Source: Psychromonas algicola (lineage in GTDB: Bacteria > Pseudomonadota > Gammaproteobacteria > Enterobacterales > Psychromonadaceae). From it: DNA of 45,683 bases. A model generated the notes under the pieces. It was not told where the DNA came from and did not search any database. It worked only from the letters and a program-made list of their open reading frames with translations. Location: positions 1-45,683 of the forward strand of contig NZ_SNUB01000029.1 of NCBI RefSeq assembly GCF_004378355.1, in the 5' to 3' direction. Positions 6,795-15,083 of this stretch are shown here, one piece after another (the first letter of the stretch is position 1; each line of letters opens with the position of its first letter). The position numbers and the translations under genes are program-made.

Positions 6795-8432
6795 ATGATA
6801 CGTCTTAACCAAGTTAAATTACCACTGGATCACGAACAAAGTGAACTGCAGCAGTCTGTATTAACAAAGCTTAATATTACTGAACAGCAATTGGTTAATA
6901 TTCATATATTCAAACGTGGTTATGATGCGCGTAAGAAAAATAATATTACGTTAATTTATACATTAGATGTGACCTTAACGGATGTAGATGAAGCTGCATT
7001 GTTAAAAAGCTTAGAAGCCGATCAAAACGTACGAGTTTCTCCAGATACTGACTATCAATATGTCGCAACGGCTCCTGAAAACTTAACTGAACGCCCGATT
7101 GTGATTGGAATGGGGCCTTGTGGTTTGTTTGTCGCATTGATTTTAGCGCAAATGGGATTCAAGCCTATTGTATTAGAGCGTGGTAAATCGGTACATGAGC
7201 GTGCAAAAGATACCTTCCGTTTTTGGCGAACTAGTGAGTTAAATACAGAATCTAATGTGCAATTTGGTGAAGGTGGCGCAGGGACTTTCTCCGACGGTAA
7301 ATTATATAGCCAAGTGAAAGATCCTGGTTTTAAAGGCTTAAAAGTAAAACAAGAATTTGTTGCTGCGGGTGCGCCAGCTGAAATCATTTACGTAAGTAAA
7401 CCGCATATTGGTACTTATAAGCTAGTGACCATGGTTGAGAAAATGCGTCGTAAAATTATTGAACTTGGCGGTGAGATCCGTTTTGAAACGCGCGTTGAAG
7501 AAATTAATATGGAAGAGGTTGATGGTCATAAACAAGTGACAGGCGTAACCTTAAAAGGTGGCGAAGTGATTAACTCTCGTTACGTAACCGCAGCTATCGG
7601 TCACAGTGCGCGTGATACTTTCCAAATGTTATATGACAAAGGCGTACATATGGACGCACAATCATTCTCTATTGGTTTCCGTATTGAACATAAACAAGAG
7701 ATGATTGACCAAGCGCGTTTTGGTAAAAATGCAGGGCATCCCATTTTAGGTGCAGCGGATTATAAACTGGTACATCATTGTGAGAATGGCCGTAGTGTTT
7801 ATAGTTTCTGTATGTGTCCAGGTGGTGTGGTGGTGGCTGCAACGTCGGAAGAGCATGCGGTGGTAACAAACGGAATGAGCCAATATTCACGTAGCGAACG
7901 TAATGCAAACAGTGCAATTGTTGTTGGTATTTCACCTGAAGATTTTAACAATGACCCAATGCAAGGCGTTGCGTTACAACGTAAATTAGAGCGTAATGCT
8001 TATGTGATGGGCGGTAGTAACTATGATGCTCCTGCGCAAATGGTGGGAGACTTCTTAGCTGCAGGCCAAGGCAAGCCTTATGAGAATGTTGAACCTTCTT
8101 ACAAACCTAACGTTAAAATGACTGACTTAAGTGATGCGTTACCACAATTTGCTATTGATGCGATTCGTGAAGCGCTCCCTGCTTTTGCCAAGAAAATTCG
8201 TGGGTTTGATAGCAAAGATGCCATGCTAACGGGTGTTGAAACGCGTACATCTTCGCCAATTCAAATTAAACGTGGTGCAGATTTCCAAAGTATCAACACC
8301 AAAGGTTTATATCCAGGTGGTGAAGGTGCGGGTTATGCAGGGGGGATTTTATCCGCTGGTATTGACGGTATTAAAATCGCAGAAGCAGTTGCGTTAAAAA
8401 TGTTGGCTGATTATACCAATCACGATAAATAG
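6795..8432 (+). CDS. NAD(P)/FAD-dependent dehydrogenase (COG2509-like)
   Basis: The 545-residue flavoprotein belongs to the large 'uncharacterized FAD-dependent dehydrogenase' family. An N-terminal domain of about 95 residues (IRLNQVKLPLDH, FKRGYDARKKN) precedes a Rossmann FAD motif GMGPCG (105-110), with the ribose-binding acidic residue at E128 (VLERG). NVQFGEGGAGTFSDGKLYS and, near the C-terminus, GLYPGGEGAGYAGGI are family signatures. The substrate is unknown; a two-electron redox reaction in the cytoplasm is likely. It is a single gene with a strong terminator downstream. Confidence 0.9.
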   Translation: MIRLNQVKLPLDHEQSELQQSVLTKLNITEQQLVNIHIFKRGYDARKKNNITLIYTLDVTLTDVDEAALLKSLEADQNVRVSPDTDYQYVATAPENLTERPIVIGMGPCGLFVALILAQMGFKPIVLERGKSVHERAKDTFRFWRTSELNTESNVQFGEGGAGTFSDGKLYSQVKDPGFKGLKVKQEFVAAGAPAEIIYVSKPHIGTYKLVTMVEKMRRKIIELGGEIRFETRVEEINMEEVDGHKQVTGVTLKGGEVINSRYVTAAIGHSARDTFQMLYDKGVHMDAQSFSIGFRIEHKQEMIDQARFGKNAGHPILGAADYKLVHHCENGRSVYSFCMCPGGVVVAATSEEHAVVTNGMSQYSRSERNANSAIVVGISPEDFNNDPMQGVALQRKLERNAYVMGGSNYDAPAQMVGDFLAAGQGKPYENVEPSYKPNVKMTDLSDALPQFAIDAIREALPAFAKKIRGFDSKDAMLTGVETRTSSPIQIKRGADFQSINTKGLYPGGEGAGYAGGILSAGIDGIKIAEAVALKMLADYTNHDK

Positions 8433-8614
8433 CTTATCTATTTTACTGGCTAAAACAGCCCACTTCTTCGTTATAAATTTCGTAAAGGGAACAGCCATTT
8501 ACGTCAATTTATACCTTGAATTGAACTGTTTTTTCTTCGCAAAATTTAGATAACATATTTAACGCAATTGGTATTAAACGCTTAACTTTTAGCTGTTATA
8601 TAGATATATAAAAT

Positions 8615-8656
8615 AAAAAAGGTGATCATTGCTTAAAAGCATTATCACCTTTTTTA
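8615..8656. terminator. Bidirectional terminator
   Basis: AAAAAAGGTGAT pairs with ATCACCTTTTTT, and an imperfect inner stem (ATTGCT/AGCA) closes on TAAA. Runs of A on the left and T on the right let it work for both the FAD dehydrogenase gene and the converging YkgJ-family gene. Confidence 0.8.
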
Positions 8657-8680
8657 TTATCTGTTTTTTGGAATTAAAAC

Positions 8681-9223
8681 TTAAACTTCAAGAATAGGGA
8701 TCGGGCTTGTATTTTGTGAAGCGGCAAAGTCGATCAATTCTAATAATTTATCTTGAATTACCACTAGGTTTCTAGAGGCCACTGCTTCTTCTAACGGCTC
8801 ATTGAGTGATAAACCATAACTGCGAAATCCTGATTTTGTAGGAATGGATAACGACATTGGAATGCCTTGCGCAACGCCTCCGCCAATTAACTCAATCGCT
8901 CTGTCTCTGATTAATACTTCTCTAGGGTTTTGGATAGGTTGAAAAATAATGCCATTTTCATCGGAACGCAGCATAATACCTGAACGGTCAGGTCGCCAGC
9001 TTTCATCTAATTGTCCCATAAAGCGCCATGCACAATACCATTCTTGGCAAACCGATGGTCTATGTTGATAAATTTTACAACCACCAGTTTCCATTAGATT
9101 TTCACAAGCTTGTTCAGCTGGCTTTTTGAAGTCTTTATCGTCAATTAGCAGCTCAACACAACAAGCTGTGCATTCGCCACATTCTCGGTTTGCGACTAAA
9201 TGTGATTCGTTATCTTCACTCAT
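8681..9223 (-). CDS. YkgJ-family cysteine-cluster protein
   Basis: The 180-residue cytoplasmic protein carries the YkgJ/UPF0153 pattern: CGECTACC at residues 15-22, a second cluster GGCKIYQHRPSVCQEWYC, and downstream conserved residues. Such clusters are believed to bind zinc or an Fe-S cluster; no reaction is established. It lies 50 bases after the B12-radical SAM gene on the same strand, so the two may be expressed together and could act on the same pathway (inference from adjacency only). Confidence 0.88.
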   Translation of the reverse strand: MSEDNESHLVANRECGECTACCVELLIDDKDFKKPAEQACENLMETGGCKIYQHRPSVCQEWYCAWRFMGQLDESWRPDRSGIMLRSDENGIIFQPIQNPREVLIRDRAIELIGGGVAQGIPMSLSIPTKSGFRSYGLSLNEPLEEAVASRNLVVIQDKLLELIDFAASQNTSPIPILEV

Positions 9224-9273
9224 ACTAACTACTCATTTGTTCTTTATTGTTGGTTAAATCGTTAATTAGATAC

Positions 9274-10974
9274 TTATTGACTATGCTGTTTTTGACGATG
9301 TAGTAATTTACTTTGGCTTTTACCCGTTGTTTGTTTCTTTTGTGCTGCATAGAGATTAAGCGTACTAAATACACCTTTTAATCTTGATGCGGTGTAATCC
9401 ATCTCAATTTTAGGTAAAACACTTTCATGCATTTCTGGAAACAAAGCTTCAACGGCTTGAGACATTAATTCAAATAATCGTTTAAGGTTAATTTTATGGG
9501 TTTGTCCCGTTTGTTCAAATAACCAATCGGTGATCGCCATAAAATTTTCAAAGGGGTTGTCTTTTAAAATATGACCTAATGAATGTTTAAAACGGCCTGA
9601 ATTACCAATCATATCCCAGTAACGTGCAAAACGATTCACCAACTGCATTGTTGCAAAATCAATTCTGTCTGTGCTTAAAATATTAAAGGGCGGTAATGGA
9701 TTAAAACGTAAATCAAAGGCTTCAGTATGACGAATGATTGGGCTGCCTTTAAGACGTTTCAAAATACCCATTTGGATTTCATGCGGTTTACAAACATAAA
9801 GCTGATTAAAACTATCTTTAAAACTTTCAAAGGTTTCACCCGGTAAACCAAAAATTAAGTCAGCATGGATATGCGCCGTTGTATTTTCTTTTAACCAAAT
9901 TAAATTATCTTTGGATTTAGGGTTGTTTTGTTTACGGCTAATGTTGGCTTGCACTTCTTGGTTAAAGGTTTGAATACCCACTTCAAACTGCAAACTACCT
10001 TCAGGGAACTGCGCTAACATTTCTTTGAGTTTACGTGGTAAATGATCGGGTACCACTTCAAAGTGCAAATACAAATCATCAGTCATTCTGTCTAAGAAAA
10101 ACTGCATAATTTGTAATGACGTTTTAATGTCTAAATTAAAGGTTCTATCAATAAATTTAAAGTTACGCGCACCACGTTCATACAAAACTTCCATCTGCTT
10201 TAAGAAGGTAGTTAACTCGTAAGGGTTGGATTTAGTGTCTAAAGACGATAAACAAAATTCGCATTTGAAAGGACAACCACGAGACGCTTCAACATAGAGT
10301 AAGCGATTCTTTAAATCTTCATCGCTATAATATTGGTAAGGCATTTCAAGATCATCTAAATTAACAGGTTTAGACTTTGAAATTTTGTTCTCAGGCTCTT
10401 TATTATTAATTAGATCCTTACATAACTCATAGAAACTAATATCTGCTTCGCCCGTTAATACATAATCTGAAGTTTGTACTATTGCTTGTTGCTCTGATTC
10501 ATAGCTCACTTCAGGACCGCCTAACACGACTTTAACTTCCGGTGCGATCACTTTTAAAAGGCTAACAACATTCGTCGTTTCAACGATATTCCAAATATAA
10601 ACACCAAATCCAACGATGGTTGGTTTTGACGCTAAAATTTGCTCAACAATATCAATCGGCCACGTTTGAATTACAAATTCTTTAATCTCAGCAATAGGCT
10701 GCAATTCTTTTAAATTTGCATACAGGTAACGTAAGCCCAAACTTGAATGGATATATTTAGCATTGATGGTCGCTAACACAATTTTAGGTGGCAATGCTCC
10801 TTTGATAACAGGAGGCATAACAGTGGAAGCTGTTCCTGTTTCTTTGATATTCAGATCATCGTTTATTAGATCACTGTCTATCAGATTAATGTCTATAAGT
10901 TCATTGCCGAATTGTTGCATAACCGTTGAAGTCTTCAGTATTTGGAAAATATGTGCGAATAATACAGCAATCAT
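9274..10974 (-). CDS. B12-binding-domain radical SAM protein
   Basis: This 566-residue radical SAM enzyme combines an N-terminal cobalamin-binding-type domain (about 63-190: KIVLATINAKYIHSSLGLRY, LGGPEVS, TGEADISF) with a radical SAM core whose [4Fe-4S] cysteines are C234, C238 and C241 (SRGCPFKCEFC). The C-terminal part (about 440-560) resembles the DUF4080 extension found on these proteins. Substrate unknown. The usual cobalamin DxHxxG motif is not evident, so actual B12 binding is doubtful. The start is uncertain: the first 60 residues are low-complexity, and Met at 19 or 53 would keep all domains. Confidence 0.88.
   Translation of the reverse strand: MIAVLFAHIFQILKTSTVMQQFGNELIDINLIDSDLINDDLNIKETGTASTVMPPVIKGALPPKIVLATINAKYIHSSLGLRYLYANLKELQPIAEIKEFVIQTWPIDIVEQILASKPTIVGFGVYIWNIVETTNVVSLLKVIAPEVKVVLGGPEVSYESEQQAIVQTSDYVLTGEADISFYELCKDLINNKEPENKISKSKPVNLDDLEMPYQYYSDEDLKNRLLYVEASRGCPFKCEFCLSSLDTKSNPYELTTFLKQMEVLYERGARNFKFIDRTFNLDIKTSLQIMQFFLDRMTDDLYLHFEVVPDHLPRKLKEMLAQFPEGSLQFEVGIQTFNQEVQANISRKQNNPKSKDNLIWLKENTTAHIHADLIFGLPGETFESFKDSFNQLYVCKPHEIQMGILKRLKGSPIIRHTEAFDLRFNPLPPFNILSTDRIDFATMQLVNRFARYWDMIGNSGRFKHSLGHILKDNPFENFMAITDWLFEQTGQTHKINLKRLFELMSQAVEALFPEMHESVLPKIEMDYTASRLKGVFSTLNLYAAQKKQTTGKSQSKLLHRQKQHSQ
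10847..10906 (-). repeat. Four degenerate 15-base tandem repeats in the radical SAM gene N-terminus
   Basis: Four consecutive 15-mers (from 10847, 10862, 10877 and 10892) share the pattern T-T-A-G-A-T-C. On the minus strand they encode pentapeptide repeats NELID, INLID, SDLIN, DDLNI. They lie before the first domain, so they form an acidic linker or lie upstream of the true start. Confidence 0.6.
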
Positions 10975-11308
10975 TAAATTTATTCAGCGGATGTTTTTTC
11001 GCTATATCAAAAACAGCGAAGTAGGGTAGTTATTTTGAATGTGACATTATTAAGAGAGTCTTAAATGCCCGCTAAATATGCAGGGTATGGAACAAAAATC
11101 AATCTGCTAATGCCTTATTCTTAGTTTCTGGAGTTGATGAAACTGAAAGCCATAAAGATATGGTAGAACGATATAAACATAAAGTGTAACTTCTTGGAAT
11201 ACAGAGATTGCAGAGTAGCTAGGCTATATAATGATGTTAATATACTTGCTCCCTACACGTTTATTGATTTAAAAGTCAGGCATCTCCTAGACTGATTAAG
11301 GAACCCCA
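10975..11308. other. Intergenic region upstream of the radical SAM gene and ABM-domain gene
   Basis: A 334-base gap between divergent genes. A plus-strand frame open at 11076-11189 would encode 37 residues (SANALFLVSGVDETESHKDM...) but has no start codon before residue Asp-Met near its end. It may be a decayed gene or chance. Promoters for both flanking genes must lie here. AAGGAACC just before 11309 is the ribosome site of the plus-strand gene. Confidence 0.35.
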
Positions 11309-11602
11309 ATGTTTGCAGTTATCTTTAAAGCAAAACCTGGTATTCAAGATGAAGAATACGGTAAAACAGTCGCTAGAATGCGTGAACTCGCATTTGAAAA
11401 ATACGGCTGTCTCGATTTTATTGCCGTCACTGAAGGTGACCAAGAAATTGCCATTTCTTATTGGGAAACCGAAGAAGCGATTAGACAGTGGAAAAGCGAT
11501 TCAGAACATTCACTCGCGCAAGATGCTGGTCGTAAGAAATGGTATGAGTCGTACACTGTTCAGGTTGTAGAAATTAAACGTGAGTATAAATTTAATGAAT
11601 AG
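11309..11602 (+). CDS. ABM-domain (antibiotic biosynthesis monooxygenase-like) protein
   Basis: The 97-residue protein matches the ABM ferredoxin-like fold. It has an opening strand FAVIFKAKPG, conserved ISYWETEEAIRQWKSDSEH (50-68) and AGRKKWYESYTVQV. Members are small dimeric enzymes: cofactor-free monooxygenases, haem-degrading enzymes or simply unknown stress proteins. The YW...A...W pattern is that of the YqjZ-type subgroup, whose function is not established. AAGGAACC lies 8 bases before the ATG. It is probably monocistronic. Confidence 0.85.
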   Translation: MFAVIFKAKPGIQDEEYGKTVARMRELAFEKYGCLDFIAVTEGDQEIAISYWETEEAIRQWKSDSEHSLAQDAGRKKWYESYTVQVVEIKREYKFNE

Positions 11603-11773
11603 AACCTGCTTCCTTTAATCATTTCTGAAAGATGTTATTTAGTTGTCAGAATCTATAATTCAGCTACCTTAAATTAAAGAAAGATAATTTCACTGCCACT
11701 TCAATTTTATAATAAGGTCTTTATAAGCGACTTCTTCATTGATCATTTTTATAATGTAAATTAGGGAAATAAC

Positions 11774-12757
11774 ATGATTAAAAAAGTATTAATAGCTTCA
11801 ACAATGTTAACTGCAACCGTTTGTGCTACAACGGTTAATGCATCGGAGGCACTTCATCAAGCTATGTCAGCAGCAATGGGGGAAGCAATAGAAGATGCTC
11901 GTTATTTGCAAGTGTTAGCGAATTATGGAATGCCTGTTCCTGATTTTAATAATGATAAATCTCTCGTTAATTCAACTGATTATAAATATCCAACCAGTAT
12001 TGAAAAAGGCTCGTTATTGCAACGTGTGCTTGATACTGAAACCTTACGACTGGGATGGATCGCCGTTGGTTCACCTTGGTCTATGCCGGGTAAAGATAAT
12101 GAGCCGATTGGCCTTTCTGTTGAATATTGGGCTATTATTCAAGATAAATTAAACGCTCACTACAATAAAAATATTAAACTGGATTGGGTTGAGTACACCA
12201 GTAAAGTCGGTAATAACGATATGTATAAGTGGTTAGCCACTGATAACGATCAAGATTGCGTTAAGCTCAATACGGGGTCAATTGAAAATTGTTACGATAT
12301 TATCGGCGGCGCTTATGCCATTAATGCTCGTCGTAAAGCACTTTCTTATATGTCGCCTGCTTACTACCCTTTAAATATGTCTGTTGTACGGACGCGCACA
12401 CCTTTTAAAGATCCCACTATGAAATTGAATTCCGCCGAAGAGATTCTGGCTGCGATAGCTGATCCTAAGTCAGGATTGATTATTGCGGGTTATGAAGATA
12501 CTGGTGAGCATTCAATTATGAATGGCTGGAAAAAGAAATACGGTAATACTTTTACTATGAATTTCCGTACTCCTCAATCTAATGTACTTGAATACGCAGA
12601 AACGGCTGGCGCTCATTTTGTGATGGGAACTAATGCTCGTCTTGCTGTCACACGACAAAACACACCTGAGTTCTGCGCTGAGTGTGAATTTATCCCAAAT
12701 ATACTAGTGTTTGGTGGTGTGGGGTTTGCAACAAGCCTTCCTGAAAATAATAAGTAA
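11774..12757 (+). CDS. Orphan periplasmic solute-binding-like protein
   Basis: A signal peptide (MIKKVLIASTMLTATVCATT, cleavage expected near NA-SEA at residue 24) precedes a mature protein of about 300 residues. Features recall family 3 extracellular solute-binding proteins: LRLGWIAVGSPWSMP, GLSVEYWAIIQDKL (domain 1), a 'Y.I...RRKALSYMSPAYYP' segment (hinge), and ADPKSGLIIAGYEDTGEHS. Such proteins deliver amino acids or similar ligands to an ABC transporter or act as sensors. No permease or ATPase gene is nearby, so this is an orphan binder with unknown partner. Three Cys (GCVKL-type loop, CAEC near 303-306) could form disulfides. Confidence 0.75.
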   Translation: MIKKVLIASTMLTATVCATTVNASEALHQAMSAAMGEAIEDARYLQVLANYGMPVPDFNNDKSLVNSTDYKYPTSIEKGSLLQRVLDTETLRLGWIAVGSPWSMPGKDNEPIGLSVEYWAIIQDKLNAHYNKNIKLDWVEYTSKVGNNDMYKWLATDNDQDCVKLNTGSIENCYDIIGGAYAINARRKALSYMSPAYYPLNMSVVRTRTPFKDPTMKLNSAEEILAAIADPKSGLIIAGYEDTGEHSIMNGWKKKYGNTFTMNFRTPQSNVLEYAETAGAHFVMGTNARLAVTRQNTPEFCAECEFIPNILVFGGVGFATSLPENNK

Positions 12758-12771
12758 ATTTTGAACAAGCC

Positions 12772-12797
12772 ACCGTATTAGCTTATGTTAATGCGGT
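12772..12797 (+). terminator. Possible weak terminator after the binding-protein gene
   Basis: ACCGTATTA pairs with TAATGCGGT, including one G-U pair in RNA, across an 8-base loop and followed by TTTAAACTCTTTT. The T-run is interrupted, so termination may be partial. Confidence 0.4.
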
Positions 12798-12841
12798 TTA
12801 AACTCTTTTAAATGTAGAAATACTTGTGTGCTATAAATCCT

Positions 12842-13561
12842 ATGAATAAATTAAAATCTATTCTATTGCTGATTTCAGCTTGTTTCTGTTTTCAATCTTT
12901 TGCTGCTGAAATTCCAAGTAGTGCGAGATCGGAAAGGGCGATTGCACGTGTTGAATTACCTTTAAAACAAGCTTTGTCTGCATTAGATTTAGAATACGGC
13001 GCCCCTATTTTCATTCGTATTTTTAAAGATCCCGGTGTTCTAGAGGTTTGGGTTGAATCTAAAAATGGGCTATATGTTCATTTTAAAGATTACGATATTT
13101 GTTATTTTTCTGGAAATTTAGGGCCGAAAATACGAGAAGGTGATAATCAAAGTCCTGAAGGTTTTTATTTTGTAAATGCTAGGCGTTTAAATCCGTGGAG
13201 CAGTTATCACCTTGCGTTTAATTTAGGTTATCCAAATCGATACGATCGTTTTCACGGCCGCACGGGTAGCGCATTAATGGTTCACGGTAATTGTGTTTCA
13301 ATTGGTTGTTACGCAATCACGGATGATTATGTTGATGAAATATATGCATTGGCTGCTGCGGCCTTAAAGTCTGGTCAACCTTTTTTTAGAGTCCATTCAT
13401 TCCCCTTTAAGCTTGATGATAAAACGCTAGCAAAACATAAAAGCAATCAATGGTACCCATTTTGGTTAAACCTTAAAGAAGGTTACGATTATTTTAATGA
13501 ACATAAACAACCTCCTAATGTTGAGGTGATTAATGGGAAGTATATTTTTGGTGAAAAATAA
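12842..13561 (+). CDS. YafK/DpaA-type L,D-transpeptidase-fold enzyme
   Basis: A periplasmic YkuD-fold protein of 239 residues with a signal peptide (about 1-21). The catalytic motif is MVHGNCVSIGCYAITD, with His148 and Cys156. Together with SPEGFYFVNARRLNPWSSYH and SFPF, this is the pattern of E. coli YafK (DpaA), which removes Braun's lipoprotein from peptidoglycan rather than making cross-links. Activity here is inferred from that family. I prefer the ATG at 12842; a TTG 18 bases upstream adds CAINP before the signal peptide and neither start has a strong ribosome site. Confidence 0.88.
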   Translation: MNKLKSILLLISACFCFQSFAAEIPSSARSERAIARVELPLKQALSALDLEYGAPIFIRIFKDPGVLEVWVESKNGLYVHFKDYDICYFSGNLGPKIREGDNQSPEGFYFVNARRLNPWSSYHLAFNLGYPNRYDRFHGRTGSALMVHGNCVSIGCYAITDDYVDEIYALAAAALKSGQPFFRVHSFPFKLDDKTLAKHKSNQWYPFWLNLKEGYDYFNEHKQPPNVEVINGKYIFGEK

Positions 13562-13574
13562 CAATTATTTAAAA

Positions 13575-13886
13575 TTATAGTGTTTTTCTCACGTTGTGTT
13601 TATTTCTTATAGTAAAAGCAACAATACCAGTGATCATGTTTAAATCAATCGCCCCCATTTCAAGCGTATTAATGCTATCTATATCTAATCCTTCAAGCCA
13701 ATAACGGCCTTGATGATCAATTTCAATTATTTCTTTTACAATTAATCCGTAAGTAGGGTGTTTTACTTTAACTATTTTTCCTCGTTTTAATAAACGAGAA
13801 AAAATTAGATGATGAAAAATAAGATAGCTGCCGTGTGGAATATGAGGAGACATACTTTTTCCGACAACTTTATTAATACTTAACAA
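13575..13886 (-). CDS. sodX: Nickel superoxide dismutase maturation protease
   Basis: The 103-residue S24/S26-type peptidase removes the N-terminal propeptide of SodN, exposing the His that ligates nickel. The catalytic Ser is in GKSMSPHIPHG (S11) and the general-base Lys in GLIVKEI (K51), the arrangement seen in signal-peptidase-like proteases. No transmembrane helix is needed and none is seen. The ATG lies 3 bases after the sodN stop codon, so translation is likely coupled. The short length and position beside sodN make this assignment firm. Confidence 0.92.
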   Translation of the reverse strand: MLSINKVVGKSMSPHIPHGSYLIFHHLIFSRLLKRGKIVKVKHPTYGLIVKEIIEIDHQGRYWLEGLDIDSINTLEMGAIDLNMITGIVAFTIRNKHNVRKTL

Positions 13887-13889
13887 AAA

Positions 13890-14405
13890 TTAAGCGCCTT
13901 TTAAATCAGGATAAACAACGTCTTGTTGAGGAGGATAAGGGCAAGTCGCAGTGTAAGTTTTGACGCCTTTCGTTTCCCAAAATATTTCAGCAAAACGATT
14001 CACTTTTTCTAGTAAAGCTAAGCTTATTTCTTTATCTATGGTTTGTTTTGCCTTTGAACTTAACAACATAATTGAATGCGTTAATTCATGTAACTCAGGA
14101 AATGCGGCTAACTGTGGCGCTTTGATATAATCCCCCCAAATGGTTGTGATTTCTTGTTTGACTTTAATACCATGCTCTTCTTTTTGAGCAATTAAACGCT
14201 GTAATTCTGACATACTTGTAAGGTCTATTATGTCTGCTGTTTGTAATTCTTTTAGCTCATTGATCAGATCAACCATTCGAATAATGGTTAGTACGGCAAT
14301 CTGTGCAGCACTTGGATCATAGATTTTACAAGGAATATCACAGTGTGCAGATACCGTGTTGAATGCGTTTTTTTTATCTAAATATTGCATCATAGTATGT
14401 AACAT
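13890..14405 (-). CDS. sodN: Nickel-containing superoxide dismutase
   Basis: This enzyme disproportionates superoxide to oxygen and hydrogen peroxide using nickel. The precursor is 171 residues. A 20-residue propeptide ends NTVSA, and the mature protein starts with the nickel hook HCDIPCKIYD (21-30): His1, Cys2, Pro5, Cys6 and Tyr9 of the family are all present. The rest is a four-helix bundle; conserved segments are HEL.HSIMLLSSKAKQTID and CPYPP near the end. No export signal is apparent, so it is cytoplasmic. It is the third gene of the operon, two bases after the small His-rich gene. Confidence 0.96.
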   Translation of the reverse strand: MLHTMMQYLDKKNAFNTVSAHCDIPCKIYDPSAAQIAVLTIIRMVDLINELKELQTADIIDLTSMSELQRLIAQKEEHGIKVKQEITTIWGDYIKAPQLAAFPELHELTHSIMLLSSKAKQTIDKEISLALLEKVNRFAEIFWETKGVKTYTATCPYPPQQDVVYPDLKGA

Positions 14406-14406
14406 T

Positions 14407-14607
14407 CTATTTCCCCTTGGATGGTGATTTTTTGTTTTTCATTACATTCATAATGATGTAGCCCACTAATATAATGGGAGCTAGCCATATTGCATGAATT
14501 AAAAAAGACCAATTAGAATGATGGTCATGTCCGGCATGTGCAAAGGCACTTAAGGGTGTTGCACTCAAAAAAACTAACGCGCATTTTTGTTTTAAATTTT
14601 TGAACAT
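14407..14607 (-). CDS. His-rich single-helix membrane protein of the sodN operon
   Basis: A 66-residue exported protein. A signal peptide ends SAFA (residue 23), and the mature N-terminus starts HAGHDHHSNW, five His/Asp ligands within the first seven residues. One transmembrane helix (about 36-54, IWLAPIILVGYIIMNV) and a basic tail KNKKSPSKGK follow. Periplasmic His motifs of this sort occur at the N-termini of HupE/UreJ-type nickel or cobalt permeases, so a metal-capturing role is a reasonable inference. It sits one base from sodN and 15 bases after the TPR-like gene. Not a family I can name. Confidence 0.75.
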   Translation of the reverse strand: MFKNLKQKCALVFLSATPLSAFAHAGHDHHSNWSFLIHAIWLAPIILVGYIIMNVMKNKKSPSKGK

Positions 14608-14621
14608 TATTTACCTCTAAA

Positions 14622-15053
14622 TTAATGTAATGAATGACCTAATTGGTCATAAGTATTGAGTTGCTCTACAACTTGGTTGATAAATTTAAATTCACTAGGA
14701 TGGTTTTTAGCAAATTCTAAGAGTGGTGGAAGTGTCATTTTTAATGCTGAACTAGCTGTTAATTGCATTTCCTGTGATGCTTTTGGATTACAAGAAAGAG
14801 CTAACATTTGTTTGAATGGTTTAACTAAAGCATCACGGCTAAGTTTGATTAGCCCCTGTTGCTCGTAAGTTGTAGCAACATTATGATAACCGCATATCCA
14901 ACCTTGAATGACTTGTTGTATATCAGCATTTTCAGTCGTTATTGAATTTTCTAATAGGGTGATTGCTTTGTTGTAATAACCTAATGCATCGCACCATTTT
15001 TGATGGGTAAATAAGTGATTACCTTGATTCATAAATTGTTGCCATGCTGCCAT
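14622..15053 (-). CDS. TPR-like protein heading the sodN operon
   Basis: A 143-residue soluble protein built of helices in TPR-like pairs: GNHLFTHQKWCDALGYYNKA (12-31) and CGYHNVATTYEQQGLIKLSR (54-73), then two more helices. TPR domains bind partner proteins. It resembles the DUF2753-type small helical proteins seen near superoxide dismutase genes in vibrios, though this link is from memory. As first gene of the operon it might be a chaperone or adaptor for SodN maturation. The gene is preceded by a Fur-type box 31 bases upstream. Confidence 0.65.
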   Translation of the reverse strand: MAAWQQFMNQGNHLFTHQKWCDALGYYNKAITLLENSITTENADIQQVIQGWICGYHNVATTYEQQGLIKLSRDALVKPFKQMLALSCNPKASQEMQLTASSALKMTLPPLLEFAKNHPSEFKFINQVVEQLNTYDQLGHSLH

Positions 15054-15083
15054 TTTTTAACCTTTTATTTTTGATTAAATCTT

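Noticed and set aside
8436-8600. MITE-like repeat downstream of the FAD dehydrogenase gene (ATACC and GGTAT segments)
   Set aside because: The arms are short and imperfect, and a second copy in this window was not found. Only a genome-wide search could support it.
11076-11189. Possible small ORF (37 residues) upstream of the ABM gene
   Set aside because: No start codon until near its end, no ribosome site and no recognisable family. Listed only in the intergenic note.
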